Positions 5,276-6,826 of a stretch of DNA of 6,826 nucleotides are shown here, one piece after another; position 1 is the first letter of the stretch; every line of letters begins with the position of its first letter. The translations under genes were made by a program, and so were the position numbers. Under the pieces are notes generated by a model. The model worked only from the letters and a program-made list of their open reading frames with translations. It was not told the DNA's origin and made no database searches. The DNA comes from Nitrospirae bacterium GWC2_56_14 (GTDB lineage: Bacteria > Nitrospirota > UBA9217), in assembly GCA_001803705.1 (NCBI GenBank), contig MHDY01000190.1, positions 471-7,296 on the forward strand, given 5' to 3'.

Positions 5276-6646
5276 TCACCCTACCACGTTATACTCGCGC
5301 ACCCGAAACTTTGCGCCAAGCTCATCTGCTATCTTCCTGCAGGCCTCGACATCCACTTCGGGCAGGGCAACCACCGTGGCGGTGACGTCAGGAATATATT
5401 TAACCGCCTCCCTGATGAATTCTTTTACCGCATCATAGGTTGCGATGCCGAATTGCGGCTGGCTTACCTTATTATAGAGCTCGGCGTTCTGGGCGTTCAG
5501 GCTGATGCTTATGGCGTCCACCAGGCCCGCCAGTTCAGGCAGCACGTTCCGCTTGTTGATCAGGTTCGCATGGCCGTTCGTATCGATCCGCACCCTGCCC
5601 CCGCGTTGTTTCACTTCAACAGCAACAGCTTTGACCACATCAAGCCGCAGCAACGGTTCTCCGTATCCGCAGAACACTACCTCGGCATAGCGCTTGGGAT
5701 CGCCGATCTCCTTGATGAGCGTCTCTGTTTTCGGTTCTTCGGCGAGCCTTAGGTTATGCCCTTTGACGAAATCCGTATGGTAGCGCACGCAGAACGTGCA
5801 GGCCGCTGAGCAGCGGTTCGTGATATTGAGGTAGAGGGAGTTCCTGATGGGGTAGGTGATCTGGCCTTTTGCCGGCATGGCGCCGATGCCGAAAAGCTGC
5901 ATGGCATTAAAGCTCGTGATCCTGGCCACGTCGTCGAAAGAGAGGCCCTTGATCCTGGCGACGGCCTCGGCCGTATGGCGCACAAAGGCAGGTTCGTTCC
6001 GCTTGCCGCGCATGGGCTGGGGCGAAAGGTACGGAGAGTCCGTCTCGATGAGCAGATGTTCGATCGGGATCTGTTGTACAACCTCGCGCAGCGCCTCGGC
6101 CTTGGGGAACGTGACCGGGCCGGCGATGGAGAGCGAAAAGCCCATCTCGATCACCCGTTTCGCCATGGCAATGTCCCCGGAAAAACAGTGCAGCACGCCG
6201 CCCAGTTCGGGCGACCATTCCTCGGACAGGATCTGGAGCGTGTCCTCGTGGGCATCCCGGTCGTGCACAATGACCGGCAGTTCGAGCTTGCGCGCCTCGC
6301 GCAGCATGTCGCGGAACTTTCTTTTCTGGTCCGCCCGGGGCGAGTGCTCGTAGTGGTAATCCAGCCCGATCTCGCCGTAGGCCACTACCTTCTTATGCTG
6401 GGCGAAATGCCGGAGGATGTCGTAGGCAGGATGGAGGATATCTTTCACTTCATGGGGATGGATGCCGATGGCCGCATAGATGAAGTCGTACTTGTCCGCC
6501 AGCATGACCGCGTCCCTGCTCGATTCCAGGGTCGTGCCGATGGTAACGATATACTCGACGCCCGCCTCGCGGGCGCGCTTGATCACCTCGTCGCGGTCGT
6601 CATTGAATTCCCGCATCTCCAGATGCGCATGGGTATCGATCAGCAT
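5276..6646 (-). CDS. TatD-family hydrolase fused to a TatD-linked radical SAM domain
   Basis: A 456-residue two-domain protein. Residues 1-255 are a complete TatD-type metal-dependent hydrolase of the amidohydrolase fold; TatD proteins are 3'-5' DNA/RNA exonucleases. Metal ligands are H6 and H8 (DTHAH), E92 (GEIGLD), H128 (VIVHDR), H153 (LHCFSG) and D203 (ETDSPYL). Residues about 265-456 are a short radical SAM domain with the iron-sulphur Cys triad C279-x3-C283-x2-C286 and the SAM-binding GYGEP at 327-331. It has no extra Cys-rich C-terminal cluster. Such a radical SAM domain is known to be encoded beside or fused to TatD; its reaction is not established. The ATG at 6646 follows GGTGG with suitable spacing. 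The next gene upstream is the probable metG, and a metG-tatD order is common in bacteria. Both active sites look complete, so the fusion does not look like decay. Confidence 0.93.
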   Translation of the reverse strand: MLIDTHAHLEMREFNDDRDEVIKRAREAGVEYIVTIGTTLESSRDAVMLADKYDFIYAAIGIHPHEVKDILHPAYDILRHFAQHKKVVAYGEIGLDYHYEHSPRADQKRKFRDMLREARKLELPVIVHDRDAHEDTLQILSEEWSPELGGVLHCFSGDIAMAKRVIEMGFSLSIAGPVTFPKAEALREVVQQIPIEHLLIETDSPYLSPQPMRGKRNEPAFVRHTAEAVARIKGLSFDDVARITSFNAMQLFGIGAMPAKGQITYPIRNSLYLNITNRCSAACTFCVRYHTDFVKGHNLRLAEEPKTETLIKEIGDPKRYAEVVFCGYGEPLLRLDVVKAVAVEVKQRGGRVRIDTNGHANLINKRNVLPELAGLVDAISISLNAQNAELYNKVSQPQFGIATYDAVKEFIREAVKYIPDVTATVVALPEVDVEACRKIADELGAKFRVREYNVVG

Positions 6647-6662
6647 TATTCCACCAAATGGT

Positions 6663-6687
6663 AGGGGCGGGTTTTAAACCCGCCCCT
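6663..6687. repeat. Perfect GC-rich palindrome between metG and the TatD fusion
   Basis: AGGGGCGGGTTT (6663-6674) and its exact complement (6676-6687) flank a single central T; as a hairpin, a 9-bp GC stem with a 7-base loop is the practical form. On the plus strand it is followed by GCGTTTTT, on the minus strand by no T run, so it would terminate plus-strand rather than minus-strand transcription. It lies 16 bases before the ATG of the TatD fusion. It resembles the dispersed palindromic repeats common in environmental genomes. Confidence 0.75.
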
Positions 6688-6705
6688 GCGTTTTTATGAT
6701 TTTAA

Positions 6706-6740
6706 ATCCGAAATCCGAAATCCGAGATCCGAGATCCGCA
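6706..6740. repeat. Tandem heptamer repeat, five copies of ATCCGAA-type units
   Basis: Five head-to-tail 7-bp units fill this tract: ATCCGAA twice, ATCCGAG twice and ATCCGCA once. It lies seven bases downstream of the probable metG stop codon and next to the palindrome at 6663-6687. The gradual change between units suggests growth by slippage or unequal recombination. It carries no gene. Confidence 0.88.
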
Positions 6741-6746
6741 ATTGAC

Positions 6747-6826
6747 TTACTTCACCCTGTTCCCTGCCTTCGTCTCCCGGTCAAAGGTGGCCACGGCAAG
6801 CAGGTCCCCGTTGCTTGCGGCAAGCA
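6747..6826 (-). CDS. metG: Probable methionyl-tRNA synthetase, C-terminal end only
   Basis: Only the last 25 codons and the TAA stop (6747-6749) are in the window; the rest lies beyond the right edge. The readable end starts LAASNGDLLAVAT and finishes FDRETKAGNRVK. It matches the way the C-terminal tRNA-binding (OB-fold) domain of bacterial methionyl-tRNA synthetases ends: an (L)AAS/AAG-G segment, a strand, then a D-x(4,5)-PG/AG-x-x-VK tail. The enzyme charges tRNA-Met in the cytoplasm. The next gene being tatD supports the call, since metG-tatD is a frequent gene order. The fragment is short, so the identification is provisional; a stand-alone tRNA-binding-domain protein would look the same here. 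Confidence 0.6.
   Translation of the reverse strand, partial: LAASNGDLLAVATFDRETKAGNRVK

Noticed and set aside
5975..6664. Plus-strand open frame of 229 codons opposite the TatD domain
   Set aside because: The TatD ligands on the minus strand explain the long open frame; nothing supports a plus-strand gene.
6706..6740. CRISPR or DnaA-box origin cluster
   Set aside because: The units are contiguous 7-mers without spacers and do not match the DnaA box TTATCCACA.

Overview
The window reads as ordinary chromosome from an environmental bacterium of fairly high GC. Every credible gene lies on the minus strand, so the window is transcribed from right to left. Two features hint at a Desulfobacterota (deltaproteobacterial) or Nitrospirota-type organism: a methionyl-tRNA synthetase end next to a TatD gene fused to a radical SAM domain, and a cold-shock / c-di-GMP signalling neighbourhood. 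Palindromes and 7-8 bp satellite-like repeats in the gaps fit that guess. The lineage is an inference from gene content; no marker gene settles it.

Layout in transcription order (right to left). (1) 6826-6747: the last 25 codons of a probable methionyl-tRNA synthetase (metG). (2) 6740-6663: a heptamer repeat tract and a strong GC palindrome. (3) 6646-5276: a 456-residue fusion of a TatD-type metal-dependent hydrolase with a short radical SAM domain. (4) 5205-5082: a sigma70-like promoter and a short leader reading frame. (5) 5072-4389: an exported zinc-dependent phospholipase C-like protein. (6) 4388-4035: a 354-bp gap with a roughly 100-bp inverted-repeat element and the promoter of fba. (7) 4034-3036: class II fructose-bisphosphate aldolase. 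(8) 3034-2447: a lipoprotein gene starting one base after the fba stop. (9) 2351-2307: a palindromic repeat. (10) 2276-1512: a receiver-PilZ protein whose receiver lacks the phospho-accepting Asp. (11) 1511-1193: a gap with a small repeat cluster, a very good promoter and a terminator-like hairpin. (12) 1192-992: a cold-shock protein, followed by a strong intrinsic terminator at 939-973. (13) 797-1: a receiver-GGDEF diguanylate cyclase that runs off the left edge.

How the parts relate. fba and the lipoprotein gene look like one transcript. The phospholipase-like gene, fba and csp each have their own recognisable promoter. A c-di-GMP synthase (receiver-GGDEF) and a potential c-di-GMP receptor (receiver-PilZ) flank the cold-shock gene, so this end of the window looks like a small signalling neighbourhood. 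That functional link is inferred only from proximity.

I did not find a clear new defence, mobile or CRISPR system. The most interesting points are the in-frame TGA that splits the phospholipase leader from its signal peptide, the terminator-like hairpin in the csp 5' leader, the degenerate receiver of the PilZ protein, the TatD-radical SAM fusion, and the variety of short repeats in nearly every larger gap.
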